NCBI RefSeq assembly: GCF_035989285.1
Contig: NZ_CP108513.1
Span: 6,262,001 to 6,326,000 of the forward strand
Direction: 5' to 3'
DNA length: 64,000 nucleotides
From: Streptomyces sp. NBC_01235
GTDB lineage: Bacteria; Actinomycetota; Actinomycetes; Streptomycetales; Streptomycetaceae
Within the stretch, counting starts at the first letter, position 1, and each line of letters begins with the position of its first letter. Of the stretch, positions 23,849-31,923 are shown piece by piece. Made by a program: the position numbers and the translations under genes. The notes under the pieces were generated by a model. That model did no database searches. It was not told where the DNA came from and saw only the letters and a program-made list of their open reading frames with translations.

Positions 23849-26800
23849 CTACTCCTCGCACGGAGGCTCGTACGAGAGCCTGGGCAGGTACTCGTGCCAC
23901 TTCTCCGCCGTCAGCACGCCCCGCGTGGTCGCGCAGATGCGGCGGATCGCCGCGTCGACGTCCAGGTTCCACAGCCGTACGGTGTCGGCGCCGCTGGAGA
24001 CACCGAGCAGGTGGCTGTTGGGACTGAACGACAGGAAGTTTCCGGTCTTGGCGTTGGGGCTCATCGACTGCCCGATGGGGGAGGCCTCGGCCGGGTCGGT
24101 CACGTTCCACAGCCGGACCGTGTTGTCGTTGCCGCCACTGGCGAGGGTGTCGCCGTCCTGACTGAAGGTCAGCGACACGACGGCTTCCGTGTGGCCGGTG
24201 AGGGGCGAGCCGCGCCGGGTCGCCTCGGCCGGGTCGGTGATGTCCCACAGCCGTACGGTGTCGTCGTCGCTGCCGCTGGCCAGCGTATGGCCGTCCGGGC
24301 TGAAGGCGAGCGCGTTGACCGGGCCGACGTGCCCGGTGAGCGGCGAGCCGAGCGGGGCGGCGTGCCGGGGGTCGGTCACGTTCCAGAGCCGTACGGTGTG
24401 GTCGGCGCCGCCGCTGGCGAGAGTGCGGCCGTCCGGGCTGAAGGCGAGGGAGTTGACGAACCCCTTGTGGCCGGTGAGCGGGGCGCCGAGCGGAGCCAGG
24501 TGGGAGGGGTCGGCGACGTCCCACAGCTGGACGGTGCGGTCGTCGTAGGCGGTCGCCAGGGTGCGCCCGTCCGGGGCGAAGGCCAGCGCGTCCGGGCCCA
24601 TGAACCGGCCGCGCAGTTCGACGGGCGGCCCGTAGGAGGCCGGCCGCGCCGGGTCGGTGACGTTCCACAGGTACACCGCCCGGTTGGCCGTCAGCACCGC
24701 GAGGGTGCGGCCGTCGGGCGAGAACGCGAGGGTGCGTTCGCCGCCGTCGCCGGGCATGAACGGCGCGCTCAGCGCGACGGGCCGGTCGGGGTCCGCCACG
24801 TTCCACAGCCGGACCCGGCCGTCGCGGGCGGCCGTGGCGAGCACCCGCCCGTCCGGGCGGAAGGAGCCGCTGCGGCCGATCATGTCCGACGTCGGGATCG
24901 ACCACAGCCGGACCTTGCTGTCGCCGCTGCCGGTGGCGAGGGTGCTGCCGTCGGGGCTGAAGCCGACGGCGTACATCTCCCCGCTGCTGCCCGCCAGCGG
25001 CTCGCCGACCTCCGAGGGATAGGCCGGGTCGCTGACGTTCCACAGGCTGGCGGTGCTGTCCGCGCTGCCCGCGGCGAGCAGCGTCCCGGCCGGGTTGAAG
25101 GCCACGGACCACACGGGACCGGTGTGCCCGGCCAGCGGTGCGCCGAGCTGGGTCGCGCGCAGTGGGTCGGTGACGTTCCACAGCCGGATGGTGTCGTCCG
25201 CGCTGCCGCTGGCGAGGGTGTCGCCGTCGGGGCTGAAGTCCAGGGAGTGGACGGTGTCGGTGTGACCGGTGAGGACCGCGTCGAGCCGCTTGGCGTGGCG
25301 CGGGTCGGCCGTGTCCCACAGCCGGATCGTGTTGTCGTCGCCGCCCGCCGCGAGGAGCCTGCCGTCGGGGCTGAACGCCACGGAGCGCACGGCGGCCGTG
25401 TGCCCGGTCAGCGGTGCGCCGAGCGGGCGGACCCGGCCGGGGTCGGTCATGTCCCACAGCCGTACGGTGTCGTCCTCGCCGGCCGAGGCCAGCGTCCGCC
25501 CGTCCGGGCTGAACGCGAGCAGGTAGATCGTGCCGGTGTGGCCGGTCAGGGGCGCCCCGAGCGCGCGTGGGTGAGCGGGGTCGCGGACGTCCCACAGGCG
25601 GACGGTGCCGTCGTCGCCGGCGCTGGCGAGGGTGTCGCCGTCCGGGCTGAACACCGCGCTGCTCACCCAGCTCTTGTGGCCGATGAGGGGCTTGCCAAGA
25701 GGCTTGGGGTGGGACCGGTCGCTCACGTCCCACAGCCGGACGGTGCGGTCGTAGCTGGCGGTGGCCAGGACCTTGCCGTCGGGGCTGAACGAGGTGAGGT
25801 AGACGGCGCCGGTGTGGCCGAGCAGCGGCGTGGCCAGCGGCGCGTTCACGATCGAGACCAGGCGATTGCCCGTGCCCTCGTCGTCCGGCCGCAGGTCGTG
25901 CGCCACCAGGTCGAGCTGGGCGGACAGCGACGGATCCGTGTACTGGACCCGGTCGGCCTCCGCGACCACCTGTTCGAACACGGCGTCGTTGCGCTGCTGC
26001 CACGCGACGAAGGCCGCGCCGACGGCGAGGATCGCCAGCACCACCAGCGCCGACACCGCGCTCCGGAAGATCCACACCGTGCGCCTGCGCAGCCGGACCG
26101 ACGCGGCCAGGAACTCCACCGCGCTGCGGGTCAGGAAGGTGTTGCCGGCGGACTTCGCCCAACCGCGGGCCTGCTCCAGCCGGGAACCACGGTAGAGCAG
26201 CGCCGAGTCGCGGTTCGAGCCCTCCCAGGCCCGGCCGTCCTCCTCCAGCCGCTGGCGCAGCAGATGGTCGCTGCGGTCCTCGTCGATCCAGTCGCGCAGC
26301 CGGGGCCAGGCGTGCAGCAGCGCCTCGTGGGTGATCTCGACGGTCTCCGCGTCCAGGGTCACGAGACGGGCGCGCACCAGCGCCTCGAGCGACTCCTCCG
26401 TCTTGCCGGGATCGGTCGACTCCTCCGCGAGCTGACGGCGCGTGCCCCGACGCCGGGTGGCCTGGGTGTCCTCACCGAGCCGGACCAGCCGCAGCAGGAG
26501 CAGCCGCGCCGCGGTCCGGGCGGCGGGGTCGAGCCCGGACCAGGCCCGTTCGGCGGTCGCCGCCACCGCGCCCTGGATGCCGCCCGCCGCGCGATAGCCG
26601 GCCAGCGTCAGCCGCCCCGCCTTCCGGCGCTGCCAGGTGGCGAGCAGGGCGTGCGAGAGCAGGGGCAGCACGCCGGCGTGCGCTCCGCGCGGCCCGTCGA
26701 CGGTCACCTCACGGATGATCAGCTCCGCCAGTCCGGGTTCCAGCTCCAGCCCCACGGCCCTGGCCGGCCCGGTCACCGCCTCACGCAGTTCGGGGGTGGT

Positions 26801-27943
26801 CAGCGGCCCGAGCACCATGTGCCGGTGCTGGAGGGCGTCGGAGAGCTCGGGGTGGCTGAGGCACTGCTCGTAGAAGTCGGCGCGGATGCCGAGGACCACG
26901 AGGACGGGGGGGACGGGGGGCGGGTTGCCGGGTTCGTCCGTGTGGTCGCGGTCCGCCGGGGTGCAGGCGGCGTGCAGGAGCTGGATGAAGAGACGCCGGC
27001 CGGCTTCGTCGGGGCAGAGGGTGAAGGCCTCTTCGAACTGGTCGACGATGATGACGGGGCGGGTGGAGGAGGGAGCGGGGGAGGAGGACGAGGGGGAGGA
27101 GGACGAGGGGGAGCCGTGCCCGGCCCATGCGGCGACGGCCTCCCGCACGGCCCGTGCGAAGCGCGGGGTGTCGGGCTCCTCGGCGGTGACGGCGGCGAGT
27201 TCGGGGATGCGGAGGGTCAGCTCGGCGAGGGGATCCGCGCCGGGCACGAGCTGCAGGACCTTCGTCCCGCCGTCCTGCCCGGCCGGCGCGCCGACCGACG
27301 CGCCGTCCATCGCGGGGCCCAGCGCGCCGTTCTGCAGGGCCGGCACGAGGCCGGCGCTGAGCAGCGAGGACTTCCCCGCGCCGGAGGCGCCGACCAGCAT
27401 GACCAGGCCCCCCGTCCGTTCCGCCGCGCGGAGCTGGGCGACGAGGGCGTCCGTGCTCCGCTCCCGGCCGAAGAACCACCGGGCGTCCTGTTCGCGGTAC
27501 GAGGCGAGCCCCCGGTACGGGCACACGCCCCCGGGGACGCCGGACCCTTCGGCGGCGGGCCGTTCCTCCTCCTCCACGGAGGCGACGGGGGCATCGCCGA
27601 CGACCGGATCGGCCACCGCCCGCTCCCACAGCCGCTGCCACTGGGCGAGGTCGTACAGACCGGTGGACACCGGCGCGGGCCGCGCGCGGCGCGCCTCGGG
27701 TATCAGGACGTGCAGCACCGCGGCGAGGGCGGCGAACTGGGCCGGCACGTTCCGGGCCCGTCGCCAGTCGCTGATCCGCTGGGCGGACACCCGTACGGGC
27801 CGCCCGCGTTCGTCGACCCGCCGCAGCCGGACGACCGCCTCTGACACGCGCTTGAGGGGAGGATTGCCGGCCTCCCTGTACAGCAGCGCGAGTCGTTCCG
27901 CGAAGGCTGTGCGTGCCCCCGAGTCGGAACCCAAGGCCTCCAC
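23849..27943 (-). CDS. nSTAND NTPase with two seven-bladed WD40 propellers
   Basis: The protein has 1364 residues. The N-terminal 110 residues look like an XRE-type helix-turn-helix (LALLYREAGNPPLKRVSEAV, QRISDWRRARNVPAQFAALA). The STAND NTPase follows CPYRGLASYREQDARWFFGR. Its Walker A is GASGAGKSSLL (185-195), the Walker B-like acid region is VIIVDQFEEAF, and winged-helix parts come next. One membrane helix lies near 630-652 (SAVSALVVLAILAVGAAFVA). From about 700 to the end there are 14 WD40 repeats ending VRLWNV/VRLWDV, enough for two propellers. STAND proteins are signal-triggered switches, and several defend against phage. Its position beside a Wadjet operon makes that plausible but unproven. 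The GTG at 27943 starts the helix-turn-helix. Confidence 0.88.
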   Translation of the reverse strand: MEALGSDSGARTAFAERLALLYREAGNPPLKRVSEAVVRLRRVDERGRPVRVSAQRISDWRRARNVPAQFAALAAVLHVLIPEARRARPAPVSTGLYDLAQWQRLWERAVADPVVGDAPVASVEEEERPAAEGSGVPGGVCPYRGLASYREQDARWFFGRERSTDALVAQLRAAERTGGLVMLVGASGAGKSSLLSAGLVPALQNGALGPAMDGASVGAPAGQDGGTKVLQLVPGADPLAELTLRIPELAAVTAEEPDTPRFARAVREAVAAWAGHGSPSSSSPSSSSPAPSSTRPVIIVDQFEEAFTLCPDEAGRRLFIQLLHAACTPADRDHTDEPGNPPPVPPVLVVLGIRADFYEQCLSHPELSDALQHRHMVLGPLTTPELREAVTGPARAVGLELEPGLAELIIREVTVDGPRGAHAGVLPLLSHALLATWQRRKAGRLTLAGYRAAGGIQGAVAATAERAWSGLDPAARTAARLLLLRLVRLGEDTQATRRRGTRRQLAEESTDPGKTEESLEALVRARLVTLDAETVEITHEALLHAWPRLRDWIDEDRSDHLLRQRLEEDGRAWEGSNRDSALLYRGSRLEQARGWAKSAGNTFLTRSAVEFLAASVRLRRRTVWIFRSAVSALVVLAILAVGAAFVAWQQRNDAVFEQVVAEADRVQYTDPSLSAQLDLVAHDLRPDDEGTGNRLVSIVNAPLATPLLGHTGAVYLTSFSPDGKVLATASYDRTVRLWDVSDRSHPKPLGKPLIGHKSWVSSAVFSPDGDTLASAGDDGTVRLWDVRDPAHPRALGAPLTGHTGTIYLLAFSPDGRTLASAGEDDTVRLWDMTDPGRVRPLGAPLTGHTAAVRSVAFSPDGRLLAAGGDDNTIRLWDTADPRHAKRLDAVLTGHTDTVHSLDFSPDGDTLASGSADDTIRLWNVTDPLRATQLGAPLAGHTGPVWSVAFNPAGTLLAAGSADSTASLWNVSDPAYPSEVGEPLAGSSGEMYAVGFSPDGSTLATGSGDSKVRLWSIPTSDMIGRSGSFRPDGRVLATAARDGRVRLWNVADPDRPVALSAPFMPGDGGERTLAFSPDGRTLAVLTANRAVYLWNVTDPARPASYGPPVELRGRFMGPDALAFAPDGRTLATAYDDRTVQLWDVADPSHLAPLGAPLTGHKGFVNSLAFSPDGRTLASGGADHTVRLWNVTDPRHAAPLGSPLTGHVGPVNALAFSPDGHTLASGSDDDTVRLWDITDPAEATRRGSPLTGHTEAVVSLTFSQDGDTLASGGNDNTVRLWNVTDPAEASPIGQSMSPNAKTGNFLSFSPNSHLLGVSSGADTVRLWNLDVDAAIRRICATTRGVLTAEKWHEYLPRLSYEPPCEE

Positions 27944-28274
27944 CCCTTACTTCCCGTGCACCTGGAATCCGGACCGGAAAACCCACTTTATATGGCTGAC
28001 CTGCGGAGAAGGGGCTGACCGGACATCGGATCCTCCTCGGTTCGGGCCTCAGCTGGCAGGATCCCGAGGCAGAAGCGCATCAATCGGGCGCGATCGACAA
28101 CGCATCAGGCGGGCGCGGTCGACGCCGTCCGCACCGTTCGGCAGCGGTCCGCACGAGGGGAGGGACCGGTGCCGAACGGTGCGGCGTGTGTCCCGCCTCG
28201 GACATCGACATCCCCCTTGCTACTCTCACCTGCGCCAGAAAGAAACTGCGCAACGCAGACAACGCAGGGACGGC
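27944..28274. other. gap between nSTAND gene and secreted-protein gene
   Basis: This 331-bp gap holds the nSTAND promoter region, with an AT-rich patch CACTTTATATGG near 27983-27994. It also has an imperfect 24-bp direct repeat beginning CGCATCA (about 28077 and 28101) and a long hairpin at 28129-28184. There is no gene. Confidence 0.6.
28129..28184. repeat. long perfect hairpin upstream of secreted-protein gene
   Basis: CCGCACCGTTCGGCA (28129-28143) pairs perfectly with TGCCGAACGGTGCGG (28170-28184). An inner CGGTCC/GGACCG pair continues the stem, leaving a loop of about 12 purine-rich bases. It lies 90 bp before the small secreted-protein gene and 186 bp from the nSTAND start. It may be a terminator for transcription from the right, a structured leader, or a protein-binding site. 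Confidence 0.65.
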
Positions 28275-28691
28275 ATGAAATTCAAGCAATCGATGCGCAT
28301 GGGCCTTCCTGTCCTCGCCGCGGCTCTGGCCGGCGTCCTGGCGACCACCACGCCGGCTGACGCGGCCCGGGACTGGGACCTCAAGGCGTACTCCACCGAC
28401 GGCGGCCAGGCCGGCGCCCGCATCCAGTTCGACGAGGACGGCGACGTCCTCCAGCTGTGCGACCTGGACGCCGACGGCTACAAGGCCTACGCGAAGGCGG
28501 TCCGCCTCTCCGACGACTCGGTCCGCTACACCATCACCGACACCACCACGAACAACGGATGCACCTGGATCAGCGCCTCGACCGGCGGCGACCTGGCCGA
28601 GAACTACGACCACAAGATCTGGGTCTGCCGCCAGAAGTCGGGCCGCCCGCCGCAGGACTGCGGCTGGATCAGGTTCGACAACAACCGCTGA
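28275..28691 (+). CDS. small secreted protein
   Basis: The 138-residue protein has a clear signal peptide (MKFKQSMRMGLPVLAAALAG onward, likely cleaved after ADA-A at about 34). The mature part of about 104 residues is acidic, with QFDEDGDVLQLCDLDADGYK and four cysteines (LCDL, NGCTW, WVCRQ, QDCGW) that can form two disulfides. The family is unknown to me. AGGGA before the ATG supports the start. It is the last gene before the Wadjet operon, with 116 bp between, but nothing ties it to that system. Confidence 0.75.
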   Translation: MKFKQSMRMGLPVLAAALAGVLATTTPADAARDWDLKAYSTDGGQAGARIQFDEDGDVLQLCDLDADGYKAYAKAVRLSDDSVRYTITDTTTNNGCTWISASTGGDLAENYDHKIWVCRQKSGRPPQDCGWIRFDNNR

Positions 28692-28807
28692 TCAGACCTG
28701 CACGGACGCGACGGCGGTGGTTCTCCGCTTTCCACCCTGGTTGTCAGTGGCGGCCTTTACCGTTGTGAGAGCTGGTGACGGCCCGCTGTCGGGGAAGGGG
28801 GAGGCGC

Positions 28808-30637
28808 GTGCGCAGGGTTCCACCGGAGATGTTCCGGTTCACCACCGGGGATCGTGCCGATCTCTACGGGGCGGTGCTGCGGGCGTTCGAAGCGGCCAAC
28901 GAGCGGCTGGAGACGGCCCTCGGGCTCGACGACGTCCGGGCGCGGCTGCGGACGGTCGGGTGGCTGGACGCGATCACGGACGAGGAGCTGCACGAAACGC
29001 TCCGCACGCTCCAGCGGTGGAACCTGCTGGACGTGGTCCAGAACCACGCGGAGAACTACCGCACCGCCGAGGAGTACGAGCGCCGCAACCTCCAGTACTC
29101 CCTGACCCGTCAGGGCGAGGCCGCCATCGCGGGGGTGGAACACGCGCTGACGGTGCTCGCCTCGACGGGCGCGCTCCAGACCGCGGTTCTGGAGGCGATC
29201 ACGGACCGTCTCGACGAGTTGTACGTCCTGTTGGAGCAGCCCTCGTCGGCGGACCGCCGGATCTTCAGCACCCTCCAGGAACTGGAGGGGCACCTCGAAG
29301 CGCTGCTGGACAACACCAAGACGTTCAACGGGGAACTACAGCGGCTGCTGCGGGCCGAAGGAGCCGATCCCGGGATCTTCCGGGAGGTGAAGGCGGCGAC
29401 GGTGGCCTACCTGCGCGAGTTCCTGGTCAACCTGGACCGGCGCGGGGCCGGGGTCACCGTGGCGGTGGCCCGCGTGGAGGAACGCGGGGTCGGCGTGCTG
29501 CACGAGCGCGCCCTGCGGGGCGCGGAGCTGCCGCCGGCGGCCGGCGAGGACCCGGCAGCCGCCTGGCTGGAGCGGCGCGGGGCGCGCTGGGCGGGGCTAC
29601 GGGCGTGGTTCCTGCCGGCCGACGGGTCGCCGCCCCGGGTCGAGCAGTTGCACGACGTGGCCCGGCGGGCGATCGTCTCGCTGTTGCAGGTGCTCGACCG
29701 GATCACGGAGTCGCGGCGCCGGTCCTCCAGCGCCGTCCAGGACTTCCGGGAGCTCGCCCGCTGGTTCGCCGCCGCCCCGAGCGAGGAGGACCTGCACCGG
29801 CTGTGGGCGCTGGCCTTCGGGCTGGGGTCCGCACGCCACGCCCACCTCGCGCATCCGGACCCCGAACTGGTCCCGGCCTCCCGGACCTGGTCCGACGCGC
29901 CACCGGTGGAGGTGTCCGCGCTGCTGCGCACCAGCGGCCGCACGGAGCGCTTCACCCGGACCGGCAAGGTGCGGGACATCTCCGCGACGAGAGCCGCGCG
30001 AGCCGAGCGCGCGCGACGGGAACGCGCCGAACTACAGGCGGCGTGGCAGGTGCTGGCCACGGACGGGCCCGTACGGCTCTCCGCCTTCGGCGAACTCGAC
30101 CCGGCCGCGTTCGAGCGGCTGCTCGATCTGCTCGGCAGAGCCCTGTCGTCCCGCCCGGACGGCACGGGGGCGCGCCGTGCCGTCAGCGCGGACGGCGGTG
30201 TGGAGATCCTCCTGGAGGCCGTGGAGGCCGTGGAGGCCGTGGAGGGCGTGGCCGACGACCGGATCGCCCGGCTGCGCACCGCGAACGGGGTGATGAGCGG
30301 GCCGGACTACGTCGTCCGGATACACGGCGTGGACACCGCAGCCGGACCGACAGCCACAGCCCATCCGCCGACTGCCGCCCACGCATCGGACGGTCCCCAT
30401 CCGTCGGCCACCGCTCCTCCGTCGGCCGCTCCCCGTCCATCGGCCACCGCTCCTCCGTCGGCCGCTCCCCGTCCATCGGCCACCGCTCCTCCGTCGGCCG
30501 CTCCCCATCCGTCGGCTGCCGCCGAACCGTCGGCCGCTCACTCATGGGCCGCAGCCCACTCGTCGGCCGTTCACGCATCGGTCGCTCACCCGTCGGCGGT
30601 CCACGGGGCGGCCGGGCACGAGGAGGCTGTGGGATGA
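28808..30637 (+). CDS. jetA: Wadjet subunit JetA (DUF2397, kleisin-like)
   Basis: The 609-residue protein starts RVPPEMFRFTTGDRADLYGA and continues with DAITDEELHETLRTLQRWNL, AIAGVEHALTVLASTGALQ, ELYVLLEQPSSADRRIFSTL and RAIVSLLQVLDRITESRRRS. This is the TIGR02677/DUF2397 pattern. In Wadjet systems the A subunit is the kleisin that closes the SMC-like ring that detects small circular DNA. The last 80 residues are unusual: a Pro/Ala/Ser/His-rich tail built from a 12-residue repeat (PSATAPPSAAPR, three copies, DNA 30401-30508). The GTG at 28808 has GGGGGAGG upstream and is preferred over an earlier in-frame GTG at 28775. It overlaps jetB by 4 bp (ATGA). Confidence 0.9.
   Translation: MRRVPPEMFRFTTGDRADLYGAVLRAFEAANERLETALGLDDVRARLRTVGWLDAITDEELHETLRTLQRWNLLDVVQNHAENYRTAEEYERRNLQYSLTRQGEAAIAGVEHALTVLASTGALQTAVLEAITDRLDELYVLLEQPSSADRRIFSTLQELEGHLEALLDNTKTFNGELQRLLRAEGADPGIFREVKAATVAYLREFLVNLDRRGAGVTVAVARVEERGVGVLHERALRGAELPPAAGEDPAAAWLERRGARWAGLRAWFLPADGSPPRVEQLHDVARRAIVSLLQVLDRITESRRRSSSAVQDFRELARWFAAAPSEEDLHRLWALAFGLGSARHAHLAHPDPELVPASRTWSDAPPVEVSALLRTSGRTERFTRTGKVRDISATRAARAERARRERAELQAAWQVLATDGPVRLSAFGELDPAAFERLLDLLGRALSSRPDGTGARRAVSADGGVEILLEAVEAVEAVEGVADDRIARLRTANGVMSGPDYVVRIHGVDTAAGPTATAHPPTAAHASDGPHPSATAPPSAAPRPSATAPPSAAPRPSATAPPSAAPHPSAAAEPSAAHSWAAAHSSAVHASVAHPSAVHGAAGHEEAVG
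30401..30508 (+). repeat. 36-bp tandem repeat inside jetA
   Basis: Three 36-bp units (30401-30436, 30437-30472, 30473-30508) are nearly identical, differing by single bases. Degenerate copies follow to about 30540. The period is 12 codons, so changes in copy number keep the frame. There are no spacers. Confidence 0.9.
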
Positions 30638-31923
30638 GTACGCTCGCCAACCAGCTGGTGGTGGTCGAACGGGAAGAGGTCGCGCGGGGAATCCGTCTGC
30701 TGCTCGCCCAGCCGTTGATCACCGAGCGCGGTGATCCCGCGGCGTTCGAGGTGGTCCGGCGCCGCAAGGAGCCGCTGGTCAGGTGGTTCGACTACACCTG
30801 CGGCTGGAGCCTGGTGGTGGAGCCGCGGCGCGGTTACGCCCGGCTGGTCAAGGTCCGCCCTGCCGCGGACGCATCCCGCCCGGCCCTGCGTCCCCGCGCG
30901 GGCCGCGCGCCTTTCGACCGCCGCAGGTATGTGCTGTTCTGCGTCACCGCGGCGGAGCTGACGTCCGTGCCGATGACGACCGTCGGCCTGCTCGCCGAGC
31001 GCGTCGTGCAGGCCATGGCCGCCGACCCGGCGCTGGAGTCGTTCGACACCACCAGCCGCCGGGAGCGGATGGCCTTCGTGGACGTCCTGAAGCTGCTGGA
31101 GTCCTACGGCGTCCTGGCGGTCGTGGACGGACTGACGGAGTCCTTCGTCGACACGGCGGAGGCGAAGGTCCTCTACCGGGTGGACGTCACGCTCCTGATG
31201 AGGCTGCCCGCCGCGCCCGTTGGGCCGTCACGGCTGGCCCTGCCGGCGCAGGAGGTGCCGGCCCGCTTCGAGGAACTGCTCGCGGAACTGATGCGAGAGC
31301 GGCGCTACGGTACGCCGCCCGCCCCGCATCCGACGGGGGACGAGACGTTCGTGGTCTCCGAGACGCGGCGCAACCTGTGGCTGCGCCATTCCGTACTGCG
31401 TCGGCTCTTCGACGACCCGGTCCTCTACCGGGAGGACCTGACGGACGACGAGCTGGCCTATCTCGCGTCCCCCACGGGGCGTCAGATCCTGCGGCGGGCG
31501 GTGGAACAGGCCGGACTCGTCCTGGAGGAACGCGCGGAGGGCTACCTCCTCGTCGACCCCGACGCCGTGGCCACCGACTCCAGGTTCCCCGACGACTCCT
31601 CGACCGCCCGGGTCGCGGCGCTGCTCCTCCTCGAACGCGTCGGCGAGACGCCCGGTGGCGCGACCCCCGAACAGCTCGCGGCGGCGGCGTCCGAGCTCCT
31701 GCGCCGGTTCCCGCGCTGGGCGAAGGCGTATCAGGCGGCCGAGGGGGCGCGCCGGCTGGCCGACGACGCCGTCGCGGTGCTGCGCGACTTCGGCCTGGTC
31801 CGCACCACCGGCGACCGGGTCGTGGCACGCCCGGCCGCGCACCGCTACCGCGTGGCGGACACCGCCACCACGACCCCGGCCCCCGACGGCGGCCCCGACT
31901 CAGGGGAAGGAGGCCCGCTGTGA
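30634..31923 (+). CDS. jetB: Wadjet subunit JetB (DUF2398, KITE-like)
   Basis: The 429-residue protein matches TIGR02678/DUF2398: ARGIRLLLAQPLITERGDPA, EVVRRRKEPLVRWFDYTCGW, RRYVLFCVTAAELTSVPMTT, FVDVLKLLESYGVLAVVDG, and the C-terminal winged-helix part RWAKAYQAAEGARRLADDAV. In SMC complexes of this type the B subunit is the tandem winged-helix partner of the kleisin. It is encoded between jetA and jetC with 4-bp overlaps on both sides (ATGA and GTGA), so the four subunits are made together. The last 20 residues are Asp/Thr/Gly-rich linker. Confidence 0.9.
   Translation: MSTLANQLVVVEREEVARGIRLLLAQPLITERGDPAAFEVVRRRKEPLVRWFDYTCGWSLVVEPRRGYARLVKVRPAADASRPALRPRAGRAPFDRRRYVLFCVTAAELTSVPMTTVGLLAERVVQAMAADPALESFDTTSRRERMAFVDVLKLLESYGVLAVVDGLTESFVDTAEAKVLYRVDVTLLMRLPAAPVGPSRLALPAQEVPARFEELLAELMRERRYGTPPAPHPTGDETFVVSETRRNLWLRHSVLRRLFDDPVLYREDLTDDELAYLASPTGRQILRRAVEQAGLVLEERAEGYLLVDPDAVATDSRFPDDSSTARVAALLLLERVGETPGGATPEQLAAAASELLRRFPRWAKAYQAAEGARRLADDAVAVLRDFGLVRTTGDRVVARPAAHRYRVADTATTTPAPDGGPDSGEGGPL

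Noticed and set aside
23804..27844. Plus-strand open frame of 1346 codons opposite the nSTAND gene
   Set aside because: It is the antisense shadow of the WD40 gene in high-GC DNA. The product is a Gly/Arg/Pro/Val-rich repeat with no fold, and the minus strand has clear domains.
30401..30508. Possible CRISPR array (36-bp units)
   Set aside because: Units are directly adjacent without spacers, in frame inside jetA, and no cas gene is present.
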